Made by a program: the position numbers and the translations under genes. Positions 18,446 through 27,251 of a stretch of DNA of 64,000 nt are shown in pieces (within the stretch, counting starts at the first letter, position 1; the number at the start of each line of letters is the position of its first letter). The stretch covers positions 8,820,001-8,884,000 of the forward strand of contig NZ_CP085173.1 in NCBI RefSeq assembly GCF_020616555.1. The letters run 5' to 3'. Origin of the DNA: Streptomyces longhuiensis (lineage in GTDB: Bacteria; Actinomycetota; Actinomycetes; Streptomycetales; Streptomycetaceae). Below the pieces are notes generated by a model that saw nothing but the letters and a program-made list of their open reading frames with translations, was not told the origin of the DNA and searched no databases.

Positions 18446-20731
18446 ATGTCGATCCCCCCGGCGACGAACAACACCGCGGTCGCGCCCGCCCGGACACCGG
18501 CCAAAGGCCTCCTGCGCCGCACCGGAGAGTGGTGCGCCCGGCACTTCGTGTTCGTCATCGTGCTGTGGCTGGCCGCCCTCGCCGGTCTGCAGGTACTGCA
18601 TCACGCCTACGGCGGCGAGTACTCCGACGACTTCTCGCTCCCCGGCACCCAGTCGCAGGACGGCCTCGACGTGCTGAGGGAGCACGAGCCGGCGGCGGGC
18701 GGTTACAGCGCTCAGGTGGTCCTGCACGACGGGTCCAAGGCGCTCACCGGCTTCAGCGGCCAGGTCTCCTCCGCCGTCACGTCCCTCGGAAGGCTGCCGC
18801 ACGTCCTGTCCGTCCAGAACCCGCTGCCGCAGCCCGGCACGACGCCGCCCGCGCAGCCCGGCGGGACCACGAACGTCGGCCCCCTGTCCACCGACGGCAA
18901 GACGGCGTACATCACCGTCCGGTTCGACGCGCAGCCCTCCACGCTGGGTGACGACTACCTGCACGGCGTCGACTCGGCCGTGCAGCCGTTGCGCGCGGCC
19001 GGCGTCGATGTGGAGTACGGCGGGCCGCTCGGTGAGCTGGCCCGGCCCGAACCTGATGACCAAACCAGCGAGGTCATCGGCTTCGCCGTGGCGATCGTCG
19101 TCCTGCTGATCGGCTTCGGCAGCCTGATCGCCGCCGTGCTGCCGCTGGTCACCGCGCTGATCTGCGCCGTGTGCGGGATCGCCCTGCTCGGCCTCCTCGC
19201 GGCCGCGTCCACGTTCGCCACCGTCTCCCCGACCCTGGCCACGATGATCGGTATCGGCGTCGGGATCGACTACGCGCTCTTCCTCGTCACCCGGCACCGG
19301 CAGAACCTGATGAACGGCCAGGATCCGGTGGCCGCCGCGGGTTTCGCCACGTCCACCAGCGGACACGCCGTCCTGCTCTCCGGCTGCACCGTGATCATCG
19401 CGCTCTCCGGTCTGTGGGTCTCCGGCATCAGCTTCATCGGCAAGCTCGGCCTCGCCGCGGCGGTCACCGTCGTCACCGCCGTGGCCGGGGCGATCACCCT
19501 CGTACCGGCGATCCTCGGCCTGATCGGCCGCCGTATCGACCGGATCCATGTGCGCAAGCCCGTCGCCGAGGTGAACGCGGAAGCCGGCGAGGAGGCCGTC
19601 GGAGGCTGGCACCGCTACGCGCAGCGTGTGGAGCGCAGGCCGTGGACGTACCTGGCCGCCGGGGTCATCGCCCTGCTCGTCCTCGCGTTCCCGCTCCCGT
19701 TCATCCAGCTCGGGCACATCGGTGACGGCGCCGATCCCACGTCCTTCACGGACCGGCGCGCCTTCGACCTGATGTCGTCGGCCTTCGGCCCGGGTTCGAA
19801 CGGTCCGCTGACGATCGTGATCGACCAGACGTCGGTCCCGCAGTCCGACCGCTCCGCCCTGGCGAGCCAGGCGCAGAAGGCCCTCACCGACGTGCCCGAC
19901 GCCGCCACCGTCACCCCGCTCAAGCCCACCTCGGACGGCGACGTCCTGATCGCCACCGCCTACTCCGTCGCCTCCCCGCAGGACCAGCGGACCAACGATC
20001 TCGTCAACCATCTGCACGACGACGCCCTGCCGAAGGCGGTCTCGGGCACGGACGCGCACCCCTACATCACCGGCACGACCGCCGCCCAGGTCGACTTCCT
20101 CGAAATCGTCTCCAGCAGGCTCCCGCTGATCATCGCGGTGGTGGTGGGCCTCGCCTTCCTGGTCATCCTCGTCGTGTTCCGCGGCCTGCTGGTCGCGGTC
20201 AAGGCGGCGGTGCTCAACGTCCTGTCCATCGCCGCCTCGTACGGCGTGGTGGTGGCCGTCTTCCAGTGGGGCTGGGGCGGTCCCGCCCTCGGGGTGTCGG
20301 GCACGGTCCCGATCGAGAGCTACGTGCCGATGATGATGTTCGCCATCGTGTTCGGCCTCAGCATGGACTACGAGATCTTCCTGCTGTCCCGGATCCACGA
20401 GGCATGGCTGCGCACGGGCGACCCGAAGGCCAGCGTGGCGCACGCCCTGGAGATCACCGCCCGCGTCATCACCTGCGCGGCGCTCATCATGGTCAGCGTC
20501 TTCGCGGCGTTCATCATCAGCGACAACATCGTGGTGAAGATGCTCGGCCTCGGCCTCGCGGCGAGCGTGCTCATCGACGCCACCGTCGTACGGCTGCTGC
20601 TGGTGCCCGCGGTGATGACGCTCCTCGACCGGTCCGCGTGGTGGACCCCGCGCTGGCTCGACCGCATCATGCCGCACCTGTCCGCGGAGGGCGACGCGGA
20701 AGCCCCACTCGCCGCCGTCAAGCGCCCGTAG
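18446..20731 (+). CDS. MMPL family RND-type transporter
   Basis: 761 residues from the ATG at 18446; an earlier in-frame ATG at 18395 adds 17 residues. The layout is TM1 ([19 protein letters not shown]), a large extracytoplasmic loop, five further TM segments ([17 protein letters not shown] onwards) with [19 protein letters not shown] containing the family GxxxDY signature, then a second copy of the same plan with [19 protein letters not shown]. These Asp-Tyr pairs are the proton-relay residues of MmpL proteins. The length fits the ~700-770 aa actinobacterial class that exports lipids or small molecules. The cargo is unknown; the adjacent ABC gene is 89 bp downstream and may be separately transcribed. 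Confidence 0.93.
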   Translation: MSIPPATNNTAVAPARTPAKGLLRRTGEWCARHFVFVIVLWLAALAGLQVLHHAYGGEYSDDFSLPGTQSQDGLDVLREHEPAAGGYSAQVVLHDGSKALTGFSGQVSSAVTSLGRLPHVLSVQNPLPQPGTTPPAQPGGTTNVGPLSTDGKTAYITVRFDAQPSTLGDDYLHGVDSAVQPLRAAGVDVEYGGPLGELARPEPDDQTSEVIGFAVAIVVLLIGFGSLIAAVLPLVTALICAVCGIALLGLLAAASTFATVSPTLATMIGIGVGIDYALFLVTRHRQNLMNGQDPVAAAGFATSTSGHAVLLSGCTVIIALSGLWVSGISFIGKLGLAAAVTVVTAVAGAITLVPAILGLIGRRIDRIHVRKPVAEVNAEAGEEAVGGWHRYAQRVERRPWTYLAAGVIALLVLAFPLPFIQLGHIGDGADPTSFTDRRAFDLMSSAFGPGSNGPLTIVIDQTSVPQSDRSALASQAQKALTDVPDAATVTPLKPTSDGDVLIATAYSVASPQDQRTNDLVNHLHDDALPKAVSGTDAHPYITGTTAAQVDFLEIVSSRLPLIIAVVVGLAFLVILVVFRGLLVAVKAAVLNVLSIAASYGVVVAVFQWGWGGPALGVSGTVPIESYVPMMMFAIVFGLSMDYEIFLLSRIHEAWLRTGDPKASVAHALEITARVITCAALIMVSVFAAFIISDNIVVKMLGLGLAASVLIDATVVRLLLVPAVMTLLDRSAWWTPRWLDRIMPHLSAEGDAEAPLAAVKRP

Positions 20732-20820
20732 CGACCCCGCGGGGTCCACGAACTGGACATCTCCGCGTTTGAATGCCGTGTGCAGCTAACCTGTGCCGGT
20801 CCATTCGACAGGAGGCGTCA

Positions 20821-21651
20821 GTGAGCAACGGACGGATCGTCGCCGCCCTCGACGGGGCCTGCGTGCGCAGGTTCACGACGGGCCAGGTCATCCTCGACGA
20901 CATCAACTGGACGGTGCGCTCCGGCGAACACTGGGCCCTGCTCGGCGCCAACGGCGCCGGCAAGACCAGCGTGCTCCGCCTCATCGGCGCCCTCATGCAC
21001 CCCACCACCGGCACCGTCGAGGTCCTCGGCCACCGCCTCGGCAAGGTCGACGTACGCGAACTGCGCGCGCACATCGGCCTGGTGTCGAGCGCGCAGCGCG
21101 TGCCGCAGGACCTCACCGGGCACACCGTCGTCCTGACCGGGCACACCGGCACCGTGCAGCCGCTGTGGCGCAAGTGCGACGCCGACGTGCGCGAGCGCGC
21201 GCACAGGCTCCTGGCCGAGCTCGACATCAAGGAGCTCGCCGACCGGCCGTACGGCGTCTGCTCCGGTGGGCAGCGGGCCCGCATCCTCATCGCCCGCGCG
21301 CTCATGGCGGACCCGTCCCTGCTCCTGCTCGACGAGCCCTTCAACGCGCTCGACCTGCCCTCGCGCGAGGACCTCATCGACACGATGCGTCAACTCGCCG
21401 AGGGGCGCCGCGAGTTGGCTACCATCACCGTCACCCACCACCTGGAGGAGCTGTCGCCGGCGATCGGCCACGCGCTGCTCCTGCGCGACGGCCGCGTTCT
21501 CGCGGGAGGCCGGGCCGACGAGGTGCTCACGTCCGCCGGGATGACGGCCTGCTTCGGCCGTCCCATCGAGGTGTCACGCCACGAGGGCCGCTGGCTGGCC
21601 CGCTCGGGCACCGCGAGCCAGGTCTCCCCGGTCGCGGGGTCCTTCAGCTAG
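20821..21651 (+). CDS. ABC transporter ATP-binding protein
   Basis: 276 residues from the GTG at 20821, with a strong AGGAGG at 20810-20815. Walker A GANGAGKTS, a Q-loop region, signature CSGGQRARILIARAL, Walker B LLLLDEPFNALD and an H-loop TVTHHLEEL are all present. No permease gene is adjacent, so it either pairs with a distant membrane subunit or belongs to the stand-alone ModF/YbbA-like group. A short palindrome, GACCCCGCGGGGTC at 20733-20746, lies between the MMPL stop and this gene and may be a weak terminator. The last bases overlap the convergent P-loop gene. Confidence 0.92.
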   Translation: MSNGRIVAALDGACVRRFTTGQVILDDINWTVRSGEHWALLGANGAGKTSVLRLIGALMHPTTGTVEVLGHRLGKVDVRELRAHIGLVSSAQRVPQDLTGHTVVLTGHTGTVQPLWRKCDADVRERAHRLLAELDIKELADRPYGVCSGGQRARILIARALMADPSLLLLDEPFNALDLPSREDLIDTMRQLAEGRRELATITVTHHLEELSPAIGHALLLRDGRVLAGGRADEVLTSAGMTACFGRPIEVSRHEGRWLARSGTASQVSPVAGSFS

Positions 21652-22205
21652 GTCCACCCGGGGACAGGCGGCCGCTCGGTCCAGCCGGTCGCGGCCGCCA
21701 CCTCGCGGGCGATGTCGGCGACCGTCCGCCCGTCGGTCGCCACCCGCACGGTGTCCTCGGGGGCCCGCTCGTCCAGGAGCCGTGCCTTGCGGGCGCTGCC
21801 CCGCATCTCCGTCTCCAGCTCCGAGCCGAGCTCCCGGGCGGTCAGGCGCTCGGCGGCGGTGGCGTCGGACGCGGTGAGCAGGACCCGTACGATCCGGACG
21901 CCCGCACCCATCGCGCGCTCGAACATGCCCGCCGCCTCGGGCAGCACGCTCACCGTGTTCGTGTAGATGAGGCGGCGGTAGCCGCGCCGGGCGAAGTTGC
22001 CCCACACGGCCGTCAGATTGTCCTCGGTGATCCCGGCCCGGTGCGGGTCGCCCTCCGGCGCCGGATGCACCTGCCCCATGAAGTCGCCCTCGATCACGGC
22101 GTGAGACACCTCCATGGCGCGCAGGAGGGCCGACACCTCCCAGCCCACGGTCGTCTTGCCGACGCCGGCCCGTCCGCCCAGGAGCAGCAGTTCCGCATCA
22201 CTCAT
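21648..22205 (-). CDS. P-loop NTPase, small AAA/kinase-like protein
   Basis: 185 residues from the ATG at 22205. The N-terminus AELLLLGGRAGVGKTTVGWE is a Walker A motif; a DxD-like acidic segment (VIEGDFMGQVHP) follows, and a basic region (ARKARLLDERAPEDTVRVATDG) suits an LID-type kinase. The length is that of nucleotide or small-molecule kinases such as shikimate- or gluconate-kinase folds. No substrate can be named. Its stop overlaps the stop region of the ABC ATPase gene, in convergent orientation. Confidence 0.75.
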   Translation of the reverse strand: MSDAELLLLGGRAGVGKTTVGWEVSALLRAMEVSHAVIEGDFMGQVHPAPEGDPHRAGITEDNLTAVWGNFARRGYRRLIYTNTVSVLPEAAGMFERAMGAGVRIVRVLLTASDATAAERLTARELGSELETEMRGSARKARLLDERAPEDTVRVATDGRTVADIAREVAAATGWTERPPVPGWT

Positions 22206-22352
22206 GACAGCAGGGTGACAGGGCACGGCCACCACGCGCGATCCGAAATCGCCGCGGTCTTCTCCGCCGCGAGCTCTGGACCTCAACCGCGGTTCAGTTT
22301 CTAGGCTCGGACGCACCGAAGGATCGTGCGCACCGGACGGAGCGAATCAGCC

Positions 22353-22811
22353 ATGGAGTACTCGCACAGCGACGCGGAACTGATCGAGCAGCCCATCGGC
22401 TACTGGGCCTGGGCCGCCTACAAGGCCGTCGTCACGCGCACCCGCGGCGCGCTCGCGGAGAAGGGCACCACCCAGCCGCAGTGGTGGGTCCTCGCGCAGG
22501 TCGCACGGGCCGACCGCGTCAAGACCCGGGCCGAGGTGTCCGACACCCTCAGCGGCTACCTCGACGTGGGCGATGTCGTCCTGGCGGAGGAGATCGACGC
22601 GACGATCGCCCACGGCCGGCTCACCGAGGACGCCGAGGGGCGGCTGTCGCTCACGGCGGCGGGCAAGGACTTCTTCGACGAAGTAGCCCTGCTTCAGCGG
22701 GAGTTGTGGGCCGAGCGGCACGCGGGTGTCTCGGACGAGGAGTATCTGACCACCCTCAAGGTGCTGCAGCGCTTCATCCACAACACGGGCGGCCACGCCT
22801 GGCACCACTGA
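22353..22811 (+). CDS. MarR-like winged-helix protein
   Basis: 152 residues from the ATG at 22353. The mid-section TQPQWWVLAQVARADRVKTRAEVSDTLSGYL and the wing-like RLTEDAEGRLSLTAAGKDFFDEV follow the MarR fold (recognition helix, then beta-wing with T-x-x-G). The C-terminus ends HNTGGHAWHH, His-rich and potentially metal-binding. It probably regulates transcription as a dimer; no operator was identified. It lies upstream of the PAS-phosphatase gene in the same direction, with a ~150-bp gap. Confidence 0.7.
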   Translation: MEYSHSDAELIEQPIGYWAWAAYKAVVTRTRGALAEKGTTQPQWWVLAQVARADRVKTRAEVSDTLSGYLDVGDVVLAEEIDATIAHGRLTEDAEGRLSLTAAGKDFFDEVALLQRELWAERHAGVSDEEYLTTLKVLQRFIHNTGGHAWHH

Positions 22812-22964
22812 CGGTGGCGTGGGCGGCCCCGCCACAGGACACGCCGCCGATGACGTAATCGGAGCTCCGGCCCCCGCCGCTGGGACACCCTGTGGTCGTT
22901 CGACCGCGGGGTGCCCGGCACCGTTCGCCGCACGCGCGGCACACGCAAGGAGGCGGGACGCGTC

Positions 22965-24191
22965 GTGAGGGATTCCGGAATCGACTACGAGCAGGTGTTC
23001 CAGGCGCTGCCCGGCTCGGTCGCACTCCTCAGACCCGACCTCGTGTACGCGGACGCCAACGAGGCGTTCTGCCAGATGTCGGGGCGCACCCGTGAACAGC
23101 TCGTCGGCCGCTACCTGTTCGACGTGTTCCCCGACAACCCCAACGACGAGGGCGCGACCGGCATGCGCAACCTGGAGGCGTCGCTGCGCAGGGTGGTGGC
23201 CACCGGGGAACGCGACACCATGGCGCTCCAGCGGTACGACGTCGAGTACCCCGACCGGTCCGGCCAGTGGCAGGAGCGCTACTGGAGCCCGGTCAACGCC
23301 CCCGTCTTCGGCCCCGACGGCAGCGTCGTACTGCTGCTGCACCGGGTGGAGGAGGTCACCGAGCTGATCCGCGCCAAGGGCGGTCGGGACGGTGACCGGG
23401 CCAAGGTGCTGGAGGCGGAGCTGTACACGCGCGCCAGGGAACTCCAGGAGGTCAACCAGCGGCTGCGCCAGGCCCACGCCCGGGAACGCGAGGTGGCGCT
23501 GACTCTCCAGGCCGCCATGCTGCCGGTGCCGGAACGCGTCGGTGGTGGCAGGGCTGCCGTGCGCTACCGGCCGGCCGTGGGCGCCCTGAACGTGTGCGGC
23601 GACTGGTACGACCTGGCCGAGCTGCCCGGCAACCGGCTCGCGGTGGCCGTGGGTGACGTGGTCGGCCACGGACTGCACGCGGCCGGCGTCATGGGCCAGC
23701 TCCGCAGCGCCCTGAGCGCCGCCGTGCTCGTGGCCGACGGCCCCGCGGCCGCGCTCGACGCACTCGGCCTCTACGCCCGCTCGGTCGACGGTGCCGAGTC
23801 CACCACCGCCGCGCTGGTGGTCGTCGACTACGACCGCCGCACCCTCGCCTACAGCAGCGCGGGCCACCTTCCGCCCGCGCTGCTGCACACCGATGGCACC
23901 GTGGAGTTCCTGGACCGGGCGACCGACCCGCCGCTCGGCGCCCGCCCCGAACACGTCTCCAGACCGGAGGCCGAGACCGCCTTCGAGGACGGGGCCGCGC
24001 TCGTCCTCTACACCGACGGCCTGGTCGAGCGGCGCCGCGAGGACATCGACACGGGCCTGACCCGCCTTGCCGACTGTCTTACGCGCAATGCGTCGGCGGA
24101 CGCGGAACGCCTCGCCGACACCGTGCTGGCCGAACTGATCCCGCGCGGCGGCAACTCCGACGACACGGCCGTCGTGATCATCCGCCTATGA
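22965..24191 (+). CDS. PAS-domain PP2C/SpoIIE-type Ser/Thr phosphatase
   Basis: 408 residues from the GTG at 22965; AAGGAGG lies 11 bp upstream. Residues ~5-130 form a PAS sensor (YEQVFQALPGSVALLRPDL, FCQMSGRTREQLVGRYLFD). A coiled coil (~140-180) leads into a SpoIIE/RsbU domain with CGDWYDL, VAVGDVVGHG, YSSAGHLPPALL, LYTDGLVERRREDID and GNSDDTAVVII, which contain the metal-binding aspartates. Such proteins dephosphorylate anti-anti-sigma factors and are abundant in Streptomyces. No anti-sigma pair is adjacent, so the partner is elsewhere. Confidence 0.92.
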   Translation: MRDSGIDYEQVFQALPGSVALLRPDLVYADANEAFCQMSGRTREQLVGRYLFDVFPDNPNDEGATGMRNLEASLRRVVATGERDTMALQRYDVEYPDRSGQWQERYWSPVNAPVFGPDGSVVLLLHRVEEVTELIRAKGGRDGDRAKVLEAELYTRARELQEVNQRLRQAHAREREVALTLQAAMLPVPERVGGGRAAVRYRPAVGALNVCGDWYDLAELPGNRLAVAVGDVVGHGLHAAGVMGQLRSALSAAVLVADGPAAALDALGLYARSVDGAESTTAALVVVDYDRRTLAYSSAGHLPPALLHTDGTVEFLDRATDPPLGARPEHVSRPEAETAFEDGAALVLYTDGLVERRREDIDTGLTRLADCLTRNASADAERLADTVLAELIPRGGNSDDTAVVIIRL

Positions 24192-24233
24192 GCCTCTGGA
24201 TCTCTGGGTCTCCGGGCTGTGACTCGAAGTGCT

Positions 24234-25445
24234 CTATCCGCGCGCGGAGTTGCGGTGCTGGAGGGTGCGGGCGAGGCGCGGGCCCAGCCACTGCTTGAGT
24301 CTGCGCAGCGACTGCAACTGGTCGGCGGCCCGGTCGATCCGGTAGTAGAGCTGGGGCGGGATGTGGGGGAGCAGCGGGGAGTGCCGCTGGCCGAGCAGGG
24401 CGAACATGTGGGCCGGCGGGAGCTGGATGTAGCGGGGGAGGTTCTCGTACCACTGCGCGCTGTGCCGGGCCGCGCTCTGGACGGACAGCAGCTCGCTCTT
24501 GCGGGTGTGCTCGTAGTGGCTGAGCGCGGGCTGGATGGTCTTCGCCCCGGCCAGGGAGCTCGCCAGGACCATCGCGTCCTGCATCGCGAGCGTCGTGCCC
24601 GCGCCGATGGAGTAGTGCGTGGTGTGCGCGGCGTCGCCGAGCAGCACCAGATTGCCGTGCGACCACGTCCGATTGGTCAGGGTGCGGAAGGTCTGCCAGG
24701 GGGCCGGGCCGCCGAGGTCGCTGCGGCCGACGAGCGAGTGGCCGTCGAGGAGTGACGCGAAGATTCCCTCCAGGCGGCGCAGGGCCTCCGGCTGGGGCAG
24801 GCGGTCGAGTTCGAGGCCGCGCCAGGTCGCCCTGGAGCACTCGACGACGCAGGTGCTGTGCTCGTCGCTGTACCCGTACGCGTAACACCAGATCCAGCCG
24901 TGCGCCGTCTGTACGAAGGCGAACGTGAAGGAGCGGAACACCTTGGTCGTGCCGAGCCAGAGGTAGGGGTTGCTGCCCAGGGTGGTGTGCGTGCCGAAGC
25001 GGTCGGCATGGCGGTCGCGCATCGTGCTGTTGGCGCCGTCACCGGCCACGATCAGGTCGGCCTCGGGCAGCTGTTCGCGGTCCGGGATCTCGCGGCCGTA
25101 CTCGATGCCGACGCCGAGGGACTCCGCGCGGCGGGCGAGGATGTCGAGGAGCTTGTGCCGGCCGATGGCGAAGCCCTCGTCCCCCTCGTGGGTCGTGGTG
25201 CGCTCCCCGACGTGGGCGACCCCGTCACGCCAGCGCAGCGACGCGTCGCTGATCGCGGACGCGGAGTGCGGGTCGTGGCGCCTGAGCCGTTCCAGCATGT
25301 CCGGCCAGTAGGTGACGCCCCAGCCGTAGGTGGAGCCGGCCGGGTTCCGCTCGAAGACGGTGACGTCGTGCGAAGGGGCCTGAAGCTTCAGCAGGATGGA
25401 GAAGTACAGGGTGGCGGGTCCTCCACCGACACAGACAACCTTCAC
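24234..25445 (-). CDS. FAD-dependent aromatic monooxygenase
   Basis: 403 residues from the GTG at 25445. The N-terminus VKVVCVGGGPATLYFSILLK is the FAD dinucleotide motif; DLIVAGDGANSTMRD is the DG motif and NLVLLGDAAHTTHYSIGAG the GD motif, together defining group A flavoprotein hydroxylases. The early block VTVFERNPAGSTYGWGV resembles salicylyl-CoA 5-hydroxylase and VioD-like enzymes. It would hydroxylate an aromatic acid, CoA ester or indole using NAD(P)H and O2. An AraC-family gene lies 119 bp upstream in the same orientation and is the likely regulator. Confidence 0.88.
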   Translation of the reverse strand: MKVVCVGGGPATLYFSILLKLQAPSHDVTVFERNPAGSTYGWGVTYWPDMLERLRRHDPHSASAISDASLRWRDGVAHVGERTTTHEGDEGFAIGRHKLLDILARRAESLGVGIEYGREIPDREQLPEADLIVAGDGANSTMRDRHADRFGTHTTLGSNPYLWLGTTKVFRSFTFAFVQTAHGWIWCYAYGYSDEHSTCVVECSRATWRGLELDRLPQPEALRRLEGIFASLLDGHSLVGRSDLGGPAPWQTFRTLTNRTWSHGNLVLLGDAAHTTHYSIGAGTTLAMQDAMVLASSLAGAKTIQPALSHYEHTRKSELLSVQSAARHSAQWYENLPRYIQLPPAHMFALLGQRHSPLLPHIPPQLYYRIDRAADQLQSLRRLKQWLGPRLARTLQHRNSARG

Positions 25446-25564
25446 GCACACTCCCAGGGTCTTCTCGCGGCCCGGCCTCGGCGCCCGGCGGCATCCGTGC
25501 AACGACGGTAGGGGGAAGTGGTTCCGCGAACGGGTACAACACCCGCTAAAAGCACCCGAAGTGC

Positions 25565-26359
25565 TCAGGGAGCGGTGCGGGCGTAGCGGCCCGGAGTGGT
25601 GCCGAGGACCCGCTTGAAGTGCCGGGTGAGGTGCGACTGGTCGTAGAACCCGGCGGCGGTCGCGACCTCGCCCGGCGGCTGCCCGCCGAGGAGCAGGCGG
25701 CGCGCCAGATCGACACGGCGGGACATCACGTACTGGTGCGGCGGGATGCCGAAGGCGCCGCTGAAGGCGCGTACGAGATGGGTCGGGTGGGCGTGGACGA
25801 GACGCGACGCCTCGTCCAGGGCGATGCCGTCCAGGAGCCGTGCGTCCAGGAGGTCCCGCAGGTCGTGGGCGACGCCGCGGCCGGGCCGCTCGGTGTCGGG
25901 GACCCCGGGGCGCAGGTGGGTGCGCAGCCGTTCGCCGATCAGCGCGAGGCGGCTCTGCGCCTCGAACTCGTCGCCGGGGTGGGCGAGGGCGCTGTGGAGC
26001 TGGCCGACGCGGGTGCGCAGGACGGGGTCGGTGAGGTCGGGTCCGTCCACCGCCGCTCCGATGAAGGTCTCGTCGAGCTGCGTCATGTCGAGGTAGAGGA
26101 CGCGCTTGCGGAAGCCGTGCGCGGTGGCGGGCGACCCGTTGTGCGGCACGCGCGGCGGAAGCAGACTGACGGTGTCGTTCGGTGTGCCGCGCTCGTGGCG
26201 GTCCAGGTGATAGCGGACCGCGCCGTCGTCGACGATCAGCAGCGTCCACGCGTCGTGGACGTGCATGGGGTACGCGTGTTCGGTGAAGTGGGCGTGGAAC
26301 ACCTCCACGACACCCGCGACCTGCGGGCGCCAAGCGGAGATCTCCGGCCGGGGCACCAT
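25565..26359 (-). CDS. AraC family transcriptional regulator
   Basis: 264 residues from the ATG at 26359; the frame extends much further upstream without homology. The N-terminal half is a cupin-like AraC_binding domain (PMHVHDAWTLLIVDDGAVRYHLDRHERG). The C-terminal half has two helix-turn-helix motifs, with LDEASRLVHAHPTHLVRAFS and EVATAAGFYDQSHLTRHFKR, and ends TPGRYARTAP. It sits between the flavin monooxygenase (same strand, downstream) and a divergent DUF2000 gene, and probably controls one or both. Confidence 0.92.
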   Translation of the reverse strand: MVPRPEISAWRPQVAGVVEVFHAHFTEHAYPMHVHDAWTLLIVDDGAVRYHLDRHERGTPNDTVSLLPPRVPHNGSPATAHGFRKRVLYLDMTQLDETFIGAAVDGPDLTDPVLRTRVGQLHSALAHPGDEFEAQSRLALIGERLRTHLRPGVPDTERPGRGVAHDLRDLLDARLLDGIALDEASRLVHAHPTHLVRAFSGAFGIPPHQYVMSRRVDLARRLLLGGQPPGEVATAAGFYDQSHLTRHFKRVLGTTPGRYARTAP

Positions 26360-26408
26360 GCAAGGAACGTACAAGACCGGACCGGCCCGGACAGCGCAGT
26401 CTCGAAGC

Positions 26409-26900
26409 ATGAGAACGATGGACGAGACCCCCACCGACGTTGCGAGCCCGGCGCCGACCGCCGCGGACGACCACTCCGGCCCCGCGCCGGTCCGTTTCGA
26501 CACCAAGATCGCCGTCCTGCTGCGCGACGACCTGGAGCCCTGGCAGCGGCTCAACGTGACCGCTTTCCTGGTCAGCGGGCTCGGTACGACGGCCCCCGAG
26601 GTGGTCGGAGCCCCGTACGAGGACGCCGACGCCACTGTGTACCTGCCGATGTTCCGCCAGCCGGTGCTGGTCTTCGAGGGGTCGGAGAAGACTCTGGCCA
26701 CGGCGCACGCACGTGCCGTGTCGCGCTCGCTGCCGACGGCCGTGTTCACGGCGGAGCTGTTCGGCACGGGCAACGACCGGGACAACCGAGCCGCGGTCCG
26801 GGCCGTGCCCACCGACCGCCTGGACCTGGTCGGCATGGCCGTGTACGGCGCGCGGGGCGCCGTCGACAAGGTCCTCAAGGGGGCGCGGATGCATCCCTGA
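26409..26900 (+). CDS. DUF2000 domain protein
   Basis: 163 residues from the ATG at 26409; a second ATG at 26418 is possible. After a flexible Pro/Ala-rich start, VRFDTKIAVLLRDDLEPWQRLNVTAFLVSGLG and the later LPMFRQPVLVFEGS, VFTAELFGTGNDRDNRAAVRAV and LDLVGMAVYGARGAVDKVLKG match the DUF2000 family, whose fold resembles peptidyl-tRNA-hydrolase-like proteins; no activity is established. It diverges from the AraC gene, an arrangement that suggests control by it. Confidence 0.88.
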   Translation: MRTMDETPTDVASPAPTAADDHSGPAPVRFDTKIAVLLRDDLEPWQRLNVTAFLVSGLGTTAPEVVGAPYEDADATVYLPMFRQPVLVFEGSEKTLATAHARAVSRSLPTAVFTAELFGTGNDRDNRAAVRAVPTDRLDLVGMAVYGARGAVDKVLKGARMHP

Positions 26901-27079
26901 GCGACGAGCCTGCGGCCGCCTTTAATCGGGTGCCCGGCACGGGCCCGGTTCCCTACACTCGCCACGTGTTCACGCCGCTGCCCTTCGTCGCAGCGCGCGC
27001 CGTGACAAGTGAGGGGAGCCGGGCCGTGCGTCACCGCACCGCTGTCGTCGTTCCCCGGTCACGGTTCGAGGTGATCCTG

Positions 27080-27142
27080 GTGTCTCGGTGCGCCCGGCAC
27101 CGGCTGCGCGGCCGGTACCGGACCCCCGTGACGAACATCTGA
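27080..27142 (+). CDS. Putative 20-residue leader peptide upstream of EF-G paralogue
   Basis: A short reading frame starts at GTG 27080 and encodes MSRCARHRLRGRYRTPVTNI, six of whose residues are Arg. GAGGTGATC at 27068-27076 is an almost perfect complement of the 16S rRNA 3' end, better than most ribosome sites in the window. In-frame GTGs at 27071 and 27002 would give longer versions. The stop lies 109 bp before the EF-G-like start, with a stable stem-loop between. This is the arrangement of translation-sensing attenuators ahead of ribosome-protection genes. No homology search supports it. Confidence 0.5.
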   Translation: MSRCARHRLRGRYRTPVTNI

Positions 27143-27167
27143 CACCTCACGTGTCCGCACGACCCCG

Positions 27168-27192
27168 AACCGACCCTTCGGCGGGGCCGGTT
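27168..27192 (+). promoter_or_regulatory. Stem-loop in leader of EF-G-like gene (possible attenuator)
   Basis: The arms AACCGACCC (27168-27176) and GGGGCCGGTT (27183-27192) pair with one A-C mismatch around a TTCGGC-containing loop. No U-tract follows. The position, between a leader ORF and the gene start, suggests attenuation or translational control. Confidence 0.4.
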
Positions 27193-27251
27193 GCGCCGTC
27201 CGTCCGGCAATCGCGCTGCCTCTGTGTGGAACCACCTGAAAGGCCACAGGC

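Noticed and set aside
18350..20749. Long open frame antisense to the MMPL gene
   Set aside because: His/Asp/Gly-rich translation typical of an antisense shadow of a membrane-protein gene.
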